Of a stretch of 64,000 bases of DNA, positions 7,997 to 20,242 are shown piece after piece. Within the stretch, counting starts at the first letter, position 1, and the number at the start of each line of letters is the position of its first letter. Below the pieces are notes generated by a model. It saw only the letters and a program-made list of their open reading frames with translations, searched no databases and was not told the DNA's origin. This DNA is from Acidimicrobiales bacterium (GTDB lineage: Bacteria > Actinomycetota > Acidimicrobiia > Acidimicrobiales > Bog-793), in NCBI GenBank assembly GCA_035533595.1, contig DATLTN010000047.1, forward strand, positions 1 through 64,000, written 5' to 3'. The translations under genes were made by a program, and so were the position numbers.

Positions 7997-8917
7997 ATGC
8001 GGGCACTGATCACGGGCTCGACCGGCTTCGTCGGCGCCGCGCTCGCCCGGAGCCTCGTCGAACGGGGTGTGACGGTGCACCCGCTCGTCCGCCGCACCGC
8101 GGCCGAGGGGGAGGTCGGGATCGACCTCGCGGCGCGCCACCTCGACCTCGGCGGTCTGCCCGGCGGGGACCTGCGCGAGGTGGACGTCGTCTTCAACCTC
8201 GCGGGCGAGCCGCTCACCCCCCGCCGCTGGGGACCGGCGAAAACCGAGCGCATCCGCTCCAGCCGCATCCTCACCACCGACCTCGTCGCGAGGGCGATCG
8301 CGACCACCGAGAGCGACCGCCTCCCGGCGCTCGTCTCGATGTCCGCCGTCGGCTACTACGGCGACCGCGGCGACGAGCTGCTCGACGAGGACGCGGCCGC
8401 GGGGACCGGCTTCCTCGCCGAGGTCTGCCGCTCCTGGGAGGCGGCCACGGCGACGGCGCGCGACGCAGGCGCCCGCGTCGTCTGCTGCCGCAGCGGCGTC
8501 GTCCTCGGCCCCGGCGGCGTGCTCGCCCGCCAGCGCCCGCTCTTCCGGGCCGGCCTCGGGGGGCGACTCGGCTCGGGGCGGCAGTGGATGAGCTGGGTGG
8601 GCCTCGACGACGTGCTCGCCGCGCTCTGGCACTGCGCGACCGGCTCGGTCTCGGGGGCGGTCAACCTCTGCGCCCCGAACCCCGTGCGCAACAGCGAGTT
8701 CACCACGGTGCTCGCCGGGCTCGTGCACCGTCCGTCCTTCGTCGCGGTCCCCCGCCCGCTGCTGCGCCTCACGCTCGGGCGGCGGGTGACCGACGAGCTC
8801 GTCCTCGCCAGCCAGCGCTGTGTGCCGGAACGCCTCGAGGCGAGCGGCTTCTCCTTCGCCGAGCCGGACCTCGCGGCCTGCCTCTCCTCGCTCGAGGCGC
8901 GCCGCTCCCGCCGGTGA
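7997..8917 (+). CDS. TIGR01777-family NAD-dependent epimerase/dehydratase
   Basis: A 306-residue extended short-chain-dehydrogenase-fold protein. The N-terminal 'ALITGSTGFVGAALA' is the NAD(P) binding loop, 'SAVGYYGDRGDELLDE' is the family's variant of the catalytic Tyr region, and the C-terminal 'RRVTDELVLASQRCVPERL' matches the DUF1731 tail of YfcH/TIGR01777 proteins. The reaction is not established for the family. The start is ATG at 7997 with TAGGGT 8 nt upstream. Its stop overlaps the GTG of the next gene (GTGA), so the two are translationally coupled. Confidence 0.9.
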   Translation: MRALITGSTGFVGAALARSLVERGVTVHPLVRRTAAEGEVGIDLAARHLDLGGLPGGDLREVDVVFNLAGEPLTPRRWGPAKTERIRSSRILTTDLVARAIATTESDRLPALVSMSAVGYYGDRGDELLDEDAAAGTGFLAEVCRSWEAATATARDAGARVVCCRSGVVLGPGGVLARQRPLFRAGLGGRLGSGRQWMSWVGLDDVLAALWHCATGSVSGAVNLCAPNPVRNSEFTTVLAGLVHRPSFVAVPRPLLRLTLGRRVTDELVLASQRCVPERLEASGFSFAEPDLAACLSSLEARRSRR

Positions 8918-10137
8918 GGGCCGAGCGGGGTCTCGTCGTCGTCGGGGGCGGCCCCGCCGGCTGCGCGGCGGCGATCACCGCCGCCGAGGGGGGTGTCGCG
9001 GTGACGCTCGTCGACAAGGCGCGCTTCCCCCGCGACAAGTGCTGCGGCGACGGCCTCACCACCGCGGCGCTGCGCGACCTCGAGGCGCTCGGGGTCGACC
9101 CCCGCCGCCTGCCCTCGTTCACACCCACCCCCGAGCTCGTGCTGCAGGGCGCCTCGGGGCGCCGCGCGCTGCTCGCGCTCGGAGACGAGGAGGGGATCGC
9201 GGCGGCGGTCTGCCGGCGTCTCGAGCTCGACGCCGCGCTCGTCGCGCGCGCCCGTGAGGAGGGCGTCACCGTCCTCGAGGGCGAGGCCTTCAGCGGCCTC
9301 TCGCTGGACGAGGGGGGCGTCGAGCTCGCCCTCTCCGGCGGCGCGAGGCTGCGCGCCGGCGCGGTGGTGGCCGCCGACGGCGCCTGGTCGGCGGTGCGCA
9401 AGGCCCTCCCCGAGGCGGCCGGTGCGCGCGCCGCGCCGCTGCACTGGCACGCCTACCGCGCCTATTACTCCTCGCTCTCCGAAGAGGCCGAGCGGCGCCT
9501 GCTCGTCGCCTTCGAGGACGCCCTCCTCCCCGGCTACGCGTGGTCCTTCCCCCTCGGCGACGGGACGGCGAACGTCGGCGTCTGCCTCCCCCGCACCACC
9601 CGCCGGCCGGGGGCGACGCTCGCCGAGCTCTGCGAGGCGACGCTGTCGGGGCCGGCACTCGGCGCCTTCCTCGGCGCCTCGGCGCGCCGCGAGGGGCCGC
9701 TCAGGTCGTGGCCGATCCCCGCCCCAGTCGGCTCGCTGCCGCTCGTCGCGGGCGGCGGCCGGGTGCTGTTCGTCGGCGACGCGGCGCGCGCCGCGGACCC
9801 CTTCAGCGGCGAGGGGATCGGTCAGGCCCTGCTCACCGGGCGCGCCGCCGGGCGGGCGCTCGCGACGGCCACGGGGCAGGCCGCTGCCGCCGCCTACCGC
9901 GCCGAGCTCGCCGGCGGCCTGCTCCCCGACCAGCGCCTCGCCTCGTGGTGCAACGCGGCGATGCGTCACCGGCCGACGAGCCGCGCCGCGATCGCCCTCG
10001 CCGGCGCGCACCCGCGCGTGGGGCGCGCCTTCGGCCGCTGGCTCTACGAGGAGTACCCGCGCCCTGACCTCTTCCGCCCCTGGCGGTGGCGGCGCTCGCT
10101 CCCCCGGCGCGCGCTGCCCTTCTCCGCCGCCGCCTGA
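8914..10137 (+). CDS. Geranylgeranyl reductase family FAD-dependent oxidoreductase
   Basis: A 407-residue flavoprotein of the GGR / FixC-like family. Residues 7-20 'LVVVGGGPAGCAAA' form the dinucleotide fold, 'DKARFPRDKCCGDGLT' is the typical GGR motif with paired cysteines, and 'FVGDAARAADPFSGEGIG' is the second FAD motif. Members reduce isoprenoid double bonds (menaquinone side chain, polyprenyl lipids) or other unsaturated lipids; the substrate here is unknown. The start is the GTG at 8914, overlapping the epimerase stop. The open frame extends further upstream only as a shadow of the epimerase. It converges on the nucleotidyltransferase gene with a 23-bp gap. Confidence 0.9.
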   Translation: MRAERGLVVVGGGPAGCAAAITAAEGGVAVTLVDKARFPRDKCCGDGLTTAALRDLEALGVDPRRLPSFTPTPELVLQGASGRRALLALGDEEGIAAAVCRRLELDAALVARAREEGVTVLEGEAFSGLSLDEGGVELALSGGARLRAGAVVAADGAWSAVRKALPEAAGARAAPLHWHAYRAYYSSLSEEAERRLLVAFEDALLPGYAWSFPLGDGTANVGVCLPRTTRRPGATLAELCEATLSGPALGAFLGASARREGPLRSWPIPAPVGSLPLVAGGGRVLFVGDAARAADPFSGEGIGQALLTGRAAGRALATATGQAAAAAYRAELAGGLLPDQRLASWCNAAMRHRPTSRAAIALAGAHPRVGRAFGRWLYEEYPRPDLFRPWRWRRSLPRRALPFSAAA

Positions 10138-10160
10138 ATCGCCGCGGCGCGGCGCGCAGC

Positions 10161-10904
10161 TCAGTCGAGGTTCGCGCCCTCCCGGCGGACCTGGTCGTTC
10201 ACCGCGTAGTAGGCGTCGATCGACTCCCCGGCGTCGCCCCAGAAGCCCTCGAGGACGTCGAACTCCATCACGCCTGCCTCGACGTAGTGGTTGTTCACGT
10301 CGGTGATCTCGAGCTCGCCGCGCCCGGAGGGGACGAGCGTCTTGATCACCGAGAAGACCGACGGGTCGTAGCAGTAGACGCCGGTGACGCAGTAGGTGGA
10401 GGGCGGCACCTCTGGCTTCTCGACGATGCGCGCCACCTTGCCCTCGGCGGTGAGCTCGGGGACGCCGAGGTGGCGGAGGTGCTCGGGCTCGGTGATCTCC
10501 GCGAGCACGATGCGCGCCCCCGAGCCCTGGGAGACGAAGCGGTCGACGGTCGGGCGGATGGTGCGCCCGAAGATGTTGTCGGCGAGCATCACGAGCACGA
10601 GGTCGTCTCCGGCGAAGCGCTCGGCGAGGCCGAGGGCCTCGGCGATCCCGCCCGGGCGCTCCTGGTAGGAGTAGAGGAGGCTGTCGACGCCGAACTTCTC
10701 GCCGTTCGAGAGGAGGCGGAAGAACTCGCCGGCGTGCGTCCCTCCGGTGACCATCATGATCTCGGTGATCCCGGCGCGCACGAGCGCCTCGATCCCGTAG
10801 GAGATCATCGGCCGGTCGTAGATCGGCAGCAGGTGTTTGTTGGTGATCTGGGTGAGCGGGTGCAGCCGGCTCCCGGTGCCGCCCGCGAGGATCACGCCCT
10901 TCAC
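10161..10904 (-). CDS. Glucose-1-phosphate thymidylyltransferase-like sugar nucleotidyltransferase
   Basis: A 247-residue nucleotidyltransferase. It begins 'VKGVILAGGTGSRLHPLT', the nucleotide-binding signature, followed by 'NKHLLPIYDRPMISYGIE', 'LADNIFG' (metal-binding Asp) and 'VEKPEVPPS', all close to RmlA/RfbA. It is at the short end for RmlA, as in other short actinobacterial forms. The likely product is dTDP-glucose (or another NDP-sugar) for cell-surface polysaccharide. GTG at 10904 is chosen because homology starts there and it overlaps the stop of an 18-codon leader ORF. An in-frame ATG at 10943 would add 13 non-conserved residues. Confidence 0.88.
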   Translation of the reverse strand: MKGVILAGGTGSRLHPLTQITNKHLLPIYDRPMISYGIEALVRAGITEIMMVTGGTHAGEFFRLLSNGEKFGVDSLLYSYQERPGGIAEALGLAERFAGDDLVLVMLADNIFGRTIRPTVDRFVSQGSGARIVLAEITEPEHLRHLGVPELTAEGKVARIVEKPEVPPSTYCVTGVYCYDPSVFSVIKTLVPSGRGELEITDVNNHYVEAGVMEFDVLEGFWGDAGESIDAYYAVNDQVRREGANLD

Positions 10905-10957
10905 CGCCGGGCCGCCTGCCCGGGGCGCGCCGCGCAGGCCCACGTCGTCGTCGTCAT
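10901..10957 (-). CDS. 18-residue leader ORF coupled to the nucleotidyltransferase gene
   Basis: ATG at 10957 opens a frame encoding MTTTTWACAARPGQAARR, and its TGA overlaps the nucleotidyltransferase GTG (GTGA). TAGTGT lies 7 nt before this ATG, so a leaderless mRNA would start at this ORF and deliver ribosomes to the GTG by termination-reinitiation. Four consecutive ACG codons followed by TGG are notable. Expression is inferred from spacing only. Confidence 0.5.
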   Translation of the reverse strand: MTTTTWACAARPGQAARR

Positions 10958-10964
10958 GCCGGGG

Positions 10965-10970
10965 ACACTA
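10965..10970 (-). promoter_or_regulatory. -10 box 7 nt before the leader ORF
   Basis: TAGTGT on the minus strand with 7 nt to the ATG at 10957, the same spacing seen before several other starts in the window. Confidence 0.5.
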
Positions 10971-11027
10971 ATGGGAGCCCGCGGCGCCGACGGAGGCGCC
11001 GGCGGGCGCGGCCGCACGCCGTGTGCG

Positions 11028-11780
11028 TCAGCGGCCCGGCGGGGCGAGCACAGGGTCGGCGAGCACCGCGTCGAGGAGCGCCGGCCAACCGCCCACCGCC
11101 CACTCACCGAAGGGTCGGTCGGTGAGCAGCACGACCGAGAGGGCGGCGACGGGGTCGACGAGGAGGAAGGTCCCGCTCTGGCCGAAGTGGCCGAAGCTCG
11201 ACGGCGCGTTCGCGCCGCCCGTCCAATGCGGGGACTTGTGGTCCCGCAGCTCGGGGCCGAGCCCCCAGTCGCAGTGCTCCTGGCGGCCGAAGCCGGGGAG
11301 CACCCCCGACAGTCCGGGGAAGGCGACGCTCGTCGCGAGCGCGAGCGTCTCGGTGGCGAGGAGGCGGGGCGAGAGGAGCTCACCGGCGAAGGCGACGAGG
11401 TCGCCGAGCGGGGCCTCGGCGCCGTACGCCGGCGAGCCGACGAGGCGGGTCGCGCCCATCGCGAGCGGGGAGAGGACCGCCTCGGCGAGGTAGTCGGCAA
11501 AGGCGATGCCGCTGCGGGCGGCGAGGTGGGCGGCGAGGGTCTCGAAGCCGGCGTTGGAGTAGATGCGCCGGGTGCCCGGTGCGGCGAGCAGCTCGCCTGT
11601 GGGGCCGAGGCCCGAGGCGTGCGCGAGGAGGTGGGCGACGGTCGCGCCGGGTGGGCCGGCCGCCTCGTCGAGCGCGAGCGTCTGCTCCTCGGTCGCGACG
11701 AGCGCGGCGTAGGCGGTGAGCAGCTTGCTCACCGAGGCGAGGGCGAAGGGGCGCTCGGCGTCGCCGACGAGCGCGCGCAC
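11028..11780 (-). CDS. Serine hydrolase, beta-lactamase/penicillin-binding-protein-like
   Basis: A serine hydrolase of the beta-lactamase / DD-peptidase fold. From the GTG at 11780 the chain is 250 residues: SxxK at S16-K19 ('LASVSKLL'), YxN at Y74-N76 ('IYSNAGF'), and a C-terminal 'HFGQSGTFLLVD' in place of the KTG box. The family includes esterases and peptidases, and no signal peptide is seen. The start is odd. Sensible coding ('RWLVDALAAFSADHAALAVVG') continues upstream to about 11857 in the same frame, but no ATG, GTG or TTG occurs there before a stop near 11935. Either the protein begins at 11780 without its usual first strand, or it uses a non-standard start. It follows ftsX closely. 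Confidence 0.78.
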   Translation of the reverse strand: MRALVGDAERPFALASVSKLLTAYAALVATEEQTLALDEAAGPPGATVAHLLAHASGLGPTGELLAAPGTRRIYSNAGFETLAAHLAARSGIAFADYLAEAVLSPLAMGATRLVGSPAYGAEAPLGDLVAFAGELLSPRLLATETLALATSVAFPGLSGVLPGFGRQEHCDWGLGPELRDHKSPHWTGGANAPSSFGHFGQSGTFLLVDPVAALSVVLLTDRPFGEWAVGGWPALLDAVLADPVLAPPGR

Positions 11781-11886
11781 CCCGTCGCGGCCGACGACGG
11801 CGAGCGCCGCGTGATCGGCGGAGAAGGCGGCGAGCGCGTCGACGAGCCATCGGGGCGCGGGCGCCCGCGGGCCGCGGCGCGCGGCG

Positions 11887-12801
11887 TCAGACGTCGAGAA
11901 AACGGCGGATGGCGAAGAAGGAGCCCACCACGCCGATCAGTGCGCCGAGGATGATGAGCAGCGACTCGATCGTGAACAGCTCGTGCACGGGGAGGACCGA
12001 GGCCGAGAGCAGCGCCACCCCGTAGTGGCTCACCAGCCAGCGCACGCCGATGTTCGACCCCCAGACGACGAAGAGGGCGACGAAGGCGCCGAGGAAGCCC
12101 TGGATCAGCCCCTCCAGCATGAACGGCACGCGGATGAACCAGTTCGTCGCGCCGACGAGCTTCATCACGCTCACCTCGCGGCGGCGGGCGAAGATCGCCA
12201 TCCGGATGGCGTTCAGGATGAGCACCACCGAGGAGCCGAGGAGGACGAGGGCGACCGCGATCAGCACGACCTGCACGATGCCCGTGACCCGCTCCATGAC
12301 CTTGATCGTCTGCGTGGGGGCGGTCGCCCGGTAGACGCCGACGACCTTCGGGGTGTTGGAGGAGGAGTCGTAGAAGATCTGGCTCACCGAGGCCGCTTCC
12401 TTCGGGTCGGTGAGCTGGCAGCGGAAGACCGTGGGGACGGTCTGCGGGCTGAGCGCCTCGTAGGCCGCGGGCTCGGAGGCGAGGACCTTCTTCGCCTCGT
12501 TGTAGGAGGCGACCGGGCCGAGGTAGTCGCAGCGCTGGTGGAGGATCTGCGGCGTCTGGGAGATCAGCGCCTTCACGAAGTTCAGCTGGCCGCCGGTCGC
12601 GTTCGGCTTCATGAAGATCTGCAGCGAGACGTTGCTCGACACCTCGGCGATCTGGCGGTTCACCGCCTGGCGCAGCAGCAGCGCCGTGCCGACGAGGGAG
12701 AGCGAGACCGCGACCGTGAGGATCGCGGCGAGCGCCATCATCCGGTTGCGCCAGAGGTTGGAGGCCGTCTCCTTGGCGGCGTACTCGACGAAGACGCTCA
12801 T
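11887..12801 (-). CDS. ftsX: Cell division protein FtsX
   Basis: The membrane subunit of the FtsEX complex, which couples ATP hydrolysis to peptidoglycan hydrolase activation at the septum. It has 304 residues: a cytoplasmic N-terminus, a membrane segment at about 21-43, an extracytoplasmic domain at about 45-170 with Cys91 and Cys128, then segments near 173-198, 228-248 and 280-298. The cytoplasmic motif 'RRREVSVMKLVGATNWFIR' before the third segment is the FtsX hallmark. It lies 6 nt downstream of ftsE. Confidence 0.94.
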   Translation of the reverse strand: MSVFVEYAAKETASNLWRNRMMALAAILTVAVSLSLVGTALLLRQAVNRQIAEVSSNVSLQIFMKPNATGGQLNFVKALISQTPQILHQRCDYLGPVASYNEAKKVLASEPAAYEALSPQTVPTVFRCQLTDPKEAASVSQIFYDSSSNTPKVVGVYRATAPTQTIKVMERVTGIVQVVLIAVALVLLGSSVVLILNAIRMAIFARRREVSVMKLVGATNWFIRVPFMLEGLIQGFLGAFVALFVVWGSNIGVRWLVSHYGVALLSASVLPVHELFTIESLLIILGALIGVVGSFFAIRRFLDV

Positions 12802-12807
12802 CGGGGC

Positions 12808-13605
<798 letters not shown>

Positions 13606-13797
13606 CGTGTCGTCCTTCGGGCCCGCTGGCGGCGCTGCATCCAGTCAGCTCGTCGGGGCGTCGTCTGCGCCCATCGAGCGGCACGCCCAATTGTCCGGAC
13701 TCCCCGGCGCGACGCCGGGCCGGGATCGGTTCGCCGAAACCCTAACAGCGGAGCCTGGCCGATGTCCGGCTTTTCGGACGGAATACCAGCTCAAGGG

Positions 13798-14970
13798 CTA
13801 TGCACTTCCGTCGTTCGCCCGCCGCCAGCGAAGGTAGGCGGCGATGAAGCGGTCGAGGTCGCCGTCGAGGACGGCCTCGACGTTGCCGGTCTCCTCGTCG
13901 GTGCGGAGGTCCTTCACCAGCTGATAGGGGGCCATCACGTAGGAGCGGATCTGGCTCCCCCACTCGACCTTGATCTGCGGGCCGGTGAGCGCCGAGAGCT
14001 CGGCGCGGCGCTCGTCGCGCTGCACCTGGGCGAGCTTGGCGGCGAGGATCTGCATCGCCTTGGCGCGGTTCTGGTGCTGGCTGCGCTCGTTCTGGCAGGA
14101 GACCACGATGCCGGTCGGGAGGTGGGTGATGCGCACCGCCGAGTCGGTGACGTTCACGTGCTGGCCCCCCGCGCCCGACGAGCGGTAGGTGTCGACGCGC
14201 AGGTCCTTCTCGTCGATGTCGACCACGTCGCTCAGGTCCTCGAAGAAGGGGGTGACCTCGAAGGAGGCGAAGCTCGTCTGCCGGCGGTGCTGGGAGTCGA
14301 AGGGCGACATCCGCACCAGCCGGTGGACGCCGCGCTCGGAGGTGAGCAGGCCGTAGGCGCGCCGCCCGCGGATGATGAAGGTCGCCGAGAGGATGCCGGC
14401 CTCCTGGCCCTCGGTGACCTCGTCGACCTCGGTGGCAAAGCCCCGCCGCTCCGCCCAGCGGAGGTACATGCGGAGCATCATCTCCGCCCAGTCCTGGGCG
14501 TCGGTGCCGCCGGCGCCGCCGTGGATCTCGCAGACCGCGTCGAGCTCGTCGTGCTCGCCGGAGAACAGGCTCACGAGCTCGAGGTCCGAGAGGGCGGGCG
14601 CGGTGCGCTCCAGGGTGTCGAGCAGCTCGGGGGCGATCGTGGCGAGCGACTCGGCGCCCTCCTCGCTCGCGAGCTCGTAGAGGCCGCGCACCTCCTCGAG
14701 GCGCTCGCTCAGCTGGTCCAGCTCGTCGACGTCGCTCTTCACCCGCCCGTAGCGGGTGGTCACGGTGCGGGCGTGCTCCGCGTCGGACCACAGGTCGGGC
14801 ACGGCGATCTCGGCCTCGAGCTCGGAGAGCTCGGCGCGCCGCTCGTCGTAGCGCAGGTAGCCGCGCGCCGCGGCGAGGCGCTGCTCGAGCTCGGCGAGGA
14901 GCGTCGCCAGGTCGGGACGTTCGCCAGCGCCCCCGGTGGGGGCGGTGGCGTCGGGGATCACCATCGGCAC
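13798..14970 (-). CDS. prfB: Peptide chain release factor 2
   Basis: RF2 recognises UGA/UAA codons. It has '[15 protein letters not shown]' with the SPF anticodon-like tripeptide and '[10 protein letters not shown]' with the catalytic GGQ. The gene is read in a single frame with no programmed frameshift, as is usual in actinobacteria. Two starts are possible: GTG at 14970, directly after the secA stop, or ATG at 14964 two codons later. Either way the gene is translationally coupled to secA. Confidence 0.95.
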   Translation of the reverse strand: MPMVIPDATAPTGGAGERPDLATLLAELEQRLAAARGYLRYDERRAELSELEAEIAVPDLWSDAEHARTVTTRYGRVKSDVDELDQLSERLEEVRGLYELASEEGAESLATIAPELLDTLERTAPALSDLELVSLFSGEHDELDAVCEIHGGAGGTDAQDWAEMMLRMYLRWAERRGFATEVDEVTEGQEAGILSATFIIRGRRAYGLLTSERGVHRLVRMSPFDSQHRRQTSFASFEVTPFFEDLSDVVDIDEKDLRVDTYRSSGAGGQHVNVTDSAVRITHLPTGIVVSCQNERSQHQNRAKAMQILAAKLAQVQRDERRAELSALTGPQIKVEWGSQIRSYVMAPYQLVKDLRTDEETGNVEAVLDGDLDRFIAAYLRWRRANDGSA

Positions 14971-17760
<2,790 letters not shown>

Positions 17761-17767
17761 GCCCGAG

Positions 17768-17773
17768 AGTGTA
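17768..17773 (-). promoter_or_regulatory. -10 box for secA (leaderless type)
   Basis: TACACT on the minus strand with 7 nt to the secA GTG. It lies in the 46-bp gap after miaB, so secA can be transcribed apart from miaB. Confidence 0.6.
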
Positions 17774-17806
17774 CGGGCGGGGTCCGCCGCTGTTGGCGCC
17801 GGGCGT

Positions 17807-19273
17807 TCAGCGCGCGTGCAGCGGCAGCGCGATGCGCCGGCGCGCCGGCGCGGCCTCGAGCGAGACGAGCTCGCCGAGGAGGTGGTGCGGCCCCGCGCCG
17901 GTGACGCGCGCCCGCCCGTAGCGGCCGGGCACGAGCTCCTCGGGGGCGGGGGCGAGGTGGAGGAGCTTGCCGTGCGCGGTGCGCCCGGACCAGATCGTCG
18001 CGTCGCGCTTCGAGCGGCCCTCGACGACGATCTCCTCGATCTCGCCGACGCGCCGCTCGTGGGCGGCGAGGCAGGCCCGGTCGACGACGGCCTTCAGGCG
18101 GCCGAAGCGCTCGGCGATCACCTCCTCGGGGAGCATCTGCTCGGTGAGCAGGGCGGCGCGCGTGCCCGGGCGGGGCGAGTAGATGAAGGTGTAGGCGCTG
18201 TCGTAGGAGGCCTCGGCGACGACCGCGAGAGTGTCCTCGAAGTCGGCCTCGCGCTCGCCGGGGAAGCCGACGATGACGTCGGTCGAGACCGCGAGACCAG
18301 GCAGCGCGCGCCGCGCCGCGGCGAGGCGCGCGAGGTAGCGCTCGGCGGTGTAACCGCGGCGCATCGCCGCCAGCACCGTGTCGCTCCCGGACTGCAGCGG
18401 CAGGTGGAGCTGGGGGCAGACGGCCGCGGTCTCGGCCATCGCGGCGATCGTCTCGGTGCGCAGGTCCTTCGGGTGCGGGCTCGTGAAGCGGACCCGCCGG
18501 ATGCCCCCGATCGCCCCGACGGCGCGCAGCAGGTCGGCGAAGAGCGGGCGCACGCGCTGCTCCCCCGCGGCGTAGGCCTCACCGCAGCGGCGCGCCACGA
18601 GGTCGGGGTCCGCTTCGTGGCGGTGGGCGAGGGTGAGGTCACGACCGTAGGAGTTCACGTTCTGCCCGAGGAGCGTGACCTCGCTCGTGCCCGAGCGCGC
18701 GAGGGCCGCGATCTCCTCGACGAGCTCCCCGAAGGGGCGGCTCTGCTCGGGGCCGCGCACCTGCGGCACGATGCAGAAGGCGCAGGAGTTGTCGCAGCCG
18801 ACCTGGATCGTCACCCAGGCGGCGTGCGGCAGGTCGGGGCGCACCGCGAGCGCGGAGGCGAAGGCGTCCTCGTCGCTCGCTGGGGCCTCGAGGATCTCGA
18901 CCACCGGTCGGCCGCTTCGGCGCGCCTCGGCGAGCAGCGCCGGGGCGCGTGCCACGTTGTGGGTCCCGAAGACCGCGTCCACGTGCGGGGCCCGCTCGAG
19001 GATCGCCTCGCGGTCCTTCTGCGCGAGGCAACCACCGACCGCGATCTGCAGCTGCGGCTTGTCGAGGGCGAGGTGGCGGAGCCGTTCGAGGTTGCCGTAG
19101 AGCTTGTTGTCGGCGTTCTCGCGGATGCAGCAGGTGTTGAGCACGACGACGTCGGCCTCGTCGAGGACCTCGGTGCGCTCGAGGCCGTCGGCGACGAGGT
19201 CGGCGGCGATGCGCTCGGAGTCGTGCTCGTTCATCTGGCAGCCGAACGTGCGCACCAGGAATTTCCGCGCCAT
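17807..19273 (-). CDS. miaB: tRNA-2-methylthio-N6-dimethylallyladenosine synthase
   Basis: A radical-SAM methylthiotransferase that modifies A37 of tRNAs reading UNN codons. The N-terminal UPF0004 domain carries the cluster cysteines C12, C49 ('LNTCCIREN') and C82 ('VGGCLAQK'). The radical-SAM motif is 'VGCDNSCAFCIVP', followed by 'RGPEQSRP', 'LLGQNVNSYG' and the C-terminal TRAM domain. At 488 residues it is close to normal length. A TAACCT box ends 6 nt before the ATG. It is divergent from endonuclease IV with a 56-bp gap. Confidence 0.95.
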   Translation of the reverse strand: MARKFLVRTFGCQMNEHDSERIAADLVADGLERTEVLDEADVVVLNTCCIRENADNKLYGNLERLRHLALDKPQLQIAVGGCLAQKDREAILERAPHVDAVFGTHNVARAPALLAEARRSGRPVVEILEAPASDEDAFASALAVRPDLPHAAWVTIQVGCDNSCAFCIVPQVRGPEQSRPFGELVEEIAALARSGTSEVTLLGQNVNSYGRDLTLAHRHEADPDLVARRCGEAYAAGEQRVRPLFADLLRAVGAIGGIRRVRFTSPHPKDLRTETIAAMAETAAVCPQLHLPLQSGSDTVLAAMRRGYTAERYLARLAAARRALPGLAVSTDVIVGFPGEREADFEDTLAVVAEASYDSAYTFIYSPRPGTRAALLTEQMLPEEVIAERFGRLKAVVDRACLAAHERRVGEIEEIVVEGRSKRDATIWSGRTAHGKLLHLAPAPEELVPGRYGRARVTGAGPHHLLGELVSLEAAPARRRIALPLHAR

Positions 19274-19279
19274 GACGAG

Positions 19280-19285
19280 AGGTTA
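19280..19285 (-). promoter_or_regulatory. -10 box for miaB (leaderless type)
   Basis: TAACCT on the minus strand with 6 nt to the miaB ATG at 19273. Confidence 0.55.
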
Positions 19286-19316
19286 CGCCTCACCTGCCAC
19301 CGCCCCAGGGGGGCGG

Positions 19317-19322
19317 TAAGGT
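19317..19322 (+). promoter_or_regulatory. -10 box for nfo (leaderless type)
   Basis: TAAGGT on the plus strand with 7 nt to the endonuclease IV ATG at 19330. Confidence 0.6.
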
Positions 19323-19329
19323 CGCCACC

Positions 19330-20217
19330 ATGCTGGTCGGCGCAGACGTCAGCACCGCGGGCGGCCTGCCGAGCGGCATCGTCCGCGGCGAGGCGATGCG
19401 CGCCGAGGTGATCCAGATCCGTTGCCTCTCCTCGCGGGCCTGGCACGGCCCCCGCCCGAGCCCTGAGGTGATGGAGGCCTACCGGGCCGCCCAGGAGGCC
19501 TCGAAGGTCGTCTCGGCCACCTTCTGCCACGCCCCCTACCTCATCAACCTCGCGACCGGCGACGAGGAGCTCGCCGGCAAGTCCTACGAGAACCTCGTCG
19601 ACAACCTCGTGGTGGCGAGCAGCATCGGCTCGTCGGGGGTCGTGCTGCACGTCGGCAGCCACCTCGGCCGCGGCACCGATGCCGTGCTCGAGCAGCTCGG
19701 CAGGACCGTCGTCGCCGCCCTCGACGACGCCGCGAAGGCCCTCGGGGCGCCGAGCTGTGACCTCCTCCTCGAGAACACCGCCGGCGGTGGCGGGACGATC
19801 GGCCGCAGCTTCGAGGAGCTCGGCGCGGTCCTCGATTCGGCGGCCGGCGACGAGCGCCTCGGGGTCTGCCTCGACACCCAGCACCTCTTCGCGTCGGGGG
19901 TCGCCTACAACAACCCCGGCGAGGCCGAGGCGGTGATCGCCGAGATCGCCGCGACCATCGGCCTCGCCCGCCTGCGCTGCATCCACCTGAACGACTCCAA
20001 GGTCGAGTTCGCCTCCAACCGCGACCGCCACGAGAACCTCGGGGCGGGGCTCATCGGCAAGGCGGCGCTCGGCCTGCTCTGCTCGCACCCCGCGATCGCC
20101 GAGGTGCCGGTGATCCTCGAGGTCCCCGGCGACGGCAGCGGGCCGCGCAAGGAGGACGTCGCAGCGGCGAAGAAGATGATCGCCGCCGGCCGCCGGCGAC
20201 GGGCGACGGCCGCCTGA
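19330..20217 (+). CDS. nfo: Endonuclease IV (deoxyribonuclease IV)
   Basis: A zinc-dependent AP endonuclease of the xylose-isomerase-like TIM-barrel fold, for base-excision repair. The 295 residues contain the metal-site motifs in order: 'CHAPYLINLA', 'VVLHVGSHLG', 'LLLENTAGGG', 'VCLDTQHLFASG', 'IHLNDSK', 'NRDRHENLGAG' and 'VILEVPGD'. It gives the cell a second AP endonuclease besides xthA at 1.3 kb. It converges on the lpdA-like gene. Confidence 0.95.
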   Translation: MLVGADVSTAGGLPSGIVRGEAMRAEVIQIRCLSSRAWHGPRPSPEVMEAYRAAQEASKVVSATFCHAPYLINLATGDEELAGKSYENLVDNLVVASSIGSSGVVLHVGSHLGRGTDAVLEQLGRTVVAALDDAAKALGAPSCDLLLENTAGGGGTIGRSFEELGAVLDSAAGDERLGVCLDTQHLFASGVAYNNPGEAEAVIAEIAATIGLARLRCIHLNDSKVEFASNRDRHENLGAGLIGKAALGLLCSHPAIAEVPVILEVPGDGSGPRKEDVAAAKKMIAAGRRRRATAA

Positions 20218-20242
20218 GCGGGGCGCCGCGCGGCGTGTCGGC

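Noticed and set aside
13798-14970. Programmed +1 frameshift in prfB
   Set aside because: The whole release factor is read in a single frame, so no frameshift site is required, as usual for actinobacterial RF2.
20218-20242. CGCCGCGCGGCG palindrome between nfo and lpdA as a terminator
   Set aside because: The arms meet with only two bases between them, too few for a stable loop, and there is no U-run.
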